NCBI RefSeq assembly: GCF_029227915.1
Contig: NC_079880.1
Span: 19,842,501 to 19,902,500, forward strand
Reading direction: 5' to 3'
Length of the DNA stretch: 60,000 nucleotides
From: Hydractinia symbiolongicarpus
Lineage: Eukaryota > Cnidaria > Hydrozoa > Anthoathecata > Hydractiniidae
Numbering within the stretch: position 1 is the stretch's first letter; every line of letters begins with the position of its first letter. This document shows positions 57,039 to 60,000 of the stretch, one piece after another. The notes beneath the pieces are model-generated. The model did not search any database, was not told the origin of the DNA, and saw nothing but the letters and a program-made list of their open reading frames with translations. Position numbers and translations under genes: made by a program.

Positions 57039-58959
57039 TTAAATACAAATACTCTTCATTAACAAATATATCGAAAAATCAGCTCAAAGCAAAAACTGTC
57101 CTGGACTGCACAGTTGACGTGACCAAGTTAAAAGACGGTTTCTTAGAGAAAAGCGACAAAAGAAAGTCACCTAGCATTGCCTCCCCAACTTAAATGGTAG
57201 TCAAATGTGAGACGCATATACTAGTAAAAACTTTCGGCTGCATCAGCAGTAGATTTTTAATACGTCTTCAATGTTAATACTTGCAAAAAAAACCTAATAA
57301 AATGTGCATATCCAAAAAATGGATAAATATTGAAGAAATTTCTTAACGAATGTCATGGATATATTGAAACAGGTACGTGCAGCAGAAATTGAGACAGTAG
57401 CAGTAGATTTACACGTGTTCATGGTGCCAACATTCAGCATTACAGAAATCATAGCTGCTACAGGCACGCGTAACGACAGTACTAGCCAGTCGCAACTCAG
57501 GTTTTACGGTAGATCAATTTAGCAAAAAGTAAGAGAATTAAACCTCATTTAACTGCTCTAAAATTAATTCATGGCAGTAGGATCGTTAGTTGTACAAAAC
57601 AAGTGAGCAAGCTTGGCCTCGCCACTGGACGGGGTATCAAGTGATATAATTAACCCCAGAGGCAAGAAAAACTGTTGACCCGCTTGCTATGACGCTTGCC
57701 GTTAAGAGAGAATTATCAAGGCAAACAAGGATAAGTTCCACCCACTAACCACTTAGAAACTTCATTTTTTTGTGATTAAGAAATAAGGTTATCATATTAA
57801 ATATTAAATTTTGGTAAAATATATGTTTTTGATTAGTTGTAGAGGGGCTATGCTACTTTAATTCCGTTTGAGTTCCAGAATTATCCACTTAGATTTTCTA
57901 TGGCTTAGTTTTTACAAAGTAGAACTTACCAGATGATAGTTGCCACATTACTTGTATAAATAAAAATGGTGTTTATGTAGCTTTAAGCGCCATTTATAGC
58001 TAGCCATACCATAACAAGTTCTTCGCTTATGTTCTTTTAAAGTCGAAATTCCAGTTGTTTATTCATTAGTGTTTAATGTGTTCTTTATATTCTTTGTAAT
58101 CAAATCTAGTCTAGCGTAACCTGGATTAGCGCAAAGGAACAAAAAAGAGCGCTATATCTTAACTAGATCGGGTTAGATCGTTTAGGAGCCCAATTATCAG
58201 AAGGATTTATGGTTTTATATTCTGCGTTAGAGTTATAGATTGTCAATTAAATACATATATTTGGTTTGGTAAAGATTGTCCTTTCTAGATACAGAAAATA
58301 ATACCAGCAAACATTCGACCAGCTCGTCGCATAAAGACCATGCCTGGCACCTGCTTGTGACTTTGAAAAAAGAAGGAAAATTACAAAGTACAAGCACAAT
58401 GATAAACTGGACCAGTTAAGTCTTAGATTTAAAGTCCTGAGGTTTTGCTCTTCCAAAGAATGTGCTTCCAAAAAGACACAATTCTTCCTTTTTCCAAGGA
58501 GATAATTGTGACATACGAACAAACTTTGGCAAACAAACAAAGAGTAGGACAAGACTTCTGTAAAAGGTACAAGGGTAAGAAATCAATGGAAAATTTCAAA
58601 ATGTAAAAATGAATTTACAATTTATAATTTATTTACAAATTTAATTTATATTATTTAATTTATATTTAACTTTTATGGCAACTATGTCTCTTTAACATAC
58701 CTATACATACCTATACTGTTGCAATGTGAGAGGAGTTTAATCTCAGAATTGACCCTTCTAACAGTCTGAAAGACACGGTTTCCAGAATAACTAGCAACCA
58801 TTCTATTAAATAAGGAATTGAAAAATTAAATGGTTCATTCCGAAGTGTTTCTAGCTATTGCAATTCTTAGATTCTGCTATCTAAAGCCACAAACAACTAA
58901 CCAGCACACTGCCGATGTTTCTGCAACATACGTAGCTAATTTGTTTCCAATGTACCATT
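57039..58959. other. Non-coding DNA between Helitron and receptor gene
   Basis: No exon is supported. A frame of 101 codons at 58247-58552 (minus) has no domain. Low-complexity ATTTA-rich DNA lies at about 58615-58675. Confidence 0.4.
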
Positions 58960-59853
58960 TTACATTTTAAACCATCTTCTGAACCAACTCCGAAGAAGGT
59001 TTTTGAACAAAGTCGACAACAAAACATAAATGCAGGCATCAGAAGAATAACCAATAGAAAGAATTATGTTCATTATTATATCTAAAAGAAAAGTGTTTGC
59101 TAAAAAACCTTTGTACATCAACAAAAAAATAAAATCTGGTATGACAATGAACAGCACGAAAGTTGTCACTAATAGGAATGGTAACAACAAATGTAGATTA
59201 GCTGGCTTGGGGTGCTGTCGCAATTTTTGACCATTTGAACTAAATCCATCCGTATTACGATCTGTATTTCTTTCTATCGAAACCGACATTCGAGCCATTA
59301 CCTTTCTATTGCGTCGAATCTTTCTCATAATGTATATGTATGTCGCAAAAGCAATTATAACGAAAACCATATCGACGAATGGAAAGCCATAAAAGTGGGA
59401 AAAATCTTCAAGCTTTTCAAAACCATTTACTTGTTCGACACGAATATAAACAAATAATGAGAACTGCAAGCACAAAGTAATCAACCATACTATGATCATG
59501 CAATATTTGGTTTTTCTTGCTGACCAATATAAAGGATAACGGATGTTCAAGTACACTTCTGCCAGTCGGTCTAACGTGAGAATGTACATAACGGCATAAT
59601 AAGGTAAACAGAAAGCCATTGAGCAGATTACAGCATGTTGATACATGATGTTTTGATTGCCGTAATAATAGTACACAACGATATAAGCTGCACTTGTTGC
59701 GGATAAGCAAATTTCAGATAAACTCAGATTTATCATTAATATAGTTTGACTTCTGCTAACGTTGGAACTTTTTGTTAAAAGTAGTATCATACCAAAACTG
59801 TGTAATACAAATGGTACGACATAGGATACCAATGAGACTGCCCACAATTCCAT
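58960..59853 (-). CDS. Divergent rhodopsin-like (class A) G-protein-coupled receptor
   Basis: An intronless frame of 297 residues from the ATG at 59853 (MELWAVSLVS). An upstream in-frame ATG at 59913 would add a 20-residue Cys-containing tail and is less likely. Seven hydrophobic segments are seen at about 4-26, 36-62, 73-97, 117-138, 157-177, 221-246 and 254-280. Class A marks: NLSLSE in TM2 (Glu where Asp is usual), DRL at 95-97 in place of DRY, Trp123 in TM4, and SDACIY at 271-276 in the place of NPxxY. The CWxP of TM6 is absent, and the second extracellular loop has no Cys for the usual disulfide. The third inner loop and the short tail are basic. It should sit in the plasma membrane and signal through G proteins. 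The ligand is unknown; single-exon orphan receptors of this kind are numerous in cnidarians. Confidence 0.87.
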   Translation of the reverse strand: MELWAVSLVSYVVPFVLHSFGMILLLTKSSNVSRSQTILMINLSLSEICLSATSAAYIVVYYYYGNQNIMYQHAVICSMAFCLPYYAVMYILTLDRLAEVYLNIRYPLYWSARKTKYCMIIVWLITLCLQFSLFVYIRVEQVNGFEKLEDFSHFYGFPFVDMVFVIIAFATYIYIMRKIRRNRKVMARMSVSIERNTDRNTDGFSSNGQKLRQHPKPANLHLLLPFLLVTTFVLFIVIPDFIFLLMYKGFLANTFLLDIIMNIILSIGYSSDACIYVLLSTLFKNLLRSWFRRWFKM

Positions 59854-60000
59854 ATTTATTCTTGTTTTACTTTTTATGCATCTCAAATAAAAGTGTACTG
59901 AAATAATAAACATTGACCACGGTCGTGATCTGTTGCTTTCTGTCCTTACTAGATAAAAAAGTGCACTTTCCGTAAAAGAATCAATATTGTTTGAATGGTT
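59854..60000. other. Upstream flank of receptor gene
   Basis: Only 147 bp remain. No TATA box or clear splice acceptor is seen near the ATG. Confidence 0.3.

Overview
The window is animal nuclear DNA: AT-rich, with short GT-AG introns, CCAAT promoter boxes, tRNA-derived SINEs, LINEs, Helitrons and several DNA transposons. The gene mix (SAM-HECT and SAM-integrase proteins, a divergent rhodopsin-like receptor, decayed BTB genes) and the base composition fit a cnidarian, most likely a hydrozoan. That placement is an inference from gene families; no species marker is present.

Layout. 1-7369 (minus): the 5' part of a very large coiled-coil protein gene, four short introns then a giant open exon that leaves the window, with three CCAAT boxes upstream. 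9252-9389: a miniature Helitron. 11133-15874 (minus): a complete four-exon zinc-dependent medium-chain alcohol/polyol dehydrogenase. 18661-21039 (plus): a cathepsin B pseudogene that has lost its active-site cysteine. 22830-28737: two LINEs tail to tail, a decayed 5'-truncated copy (plus) and an uninterrupted PHD-endonuclease-reverse transcriptase ORF with a 2A-like peptide (minus). 29622-29965: a SINE whose 3' end resembles that LINE. 33629-33834, 45508-45767 and 52761-53185 (plus): pieces of BTB/BACK genes separated by transposons. 34498-37149: a hAT-like element carrying a vertnin/OTU-like ORF. 38429-44568: the most striking object, a complete 6.1 kb DNA transposon. 48780-50510 (minus): a decayed multi-exon gene of a family I do not name. 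Two more mini-Helitrons lie at 51.1 and 56.9 kb. 58960-59853 (minus): an intronless G-protein-coupled receptor.

The 6.1 kb transposon has a 6-bp target duplication (GTTATG) and inverted arms of 597 and 537 bp built from 21-bp and 30-bp tandem units. It carries two genes in the same direction: a single-exon SAM-HTH-DDE integrase, and a five-exon SAM-UBZ4-HECT ubiquitin ligase with the catalytic cysteine retained. Both proteins begin with a SAM domain, which suggests (inference) that ligase and transposase bind each other. This pairing of a DDE transposase with its own E3 ligase is the best candidate in the window for a little-described system.

Limits: exon joins come from reading splice signals and phase by eye. 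Similarity statements rest on recognising motifs, not on searches.
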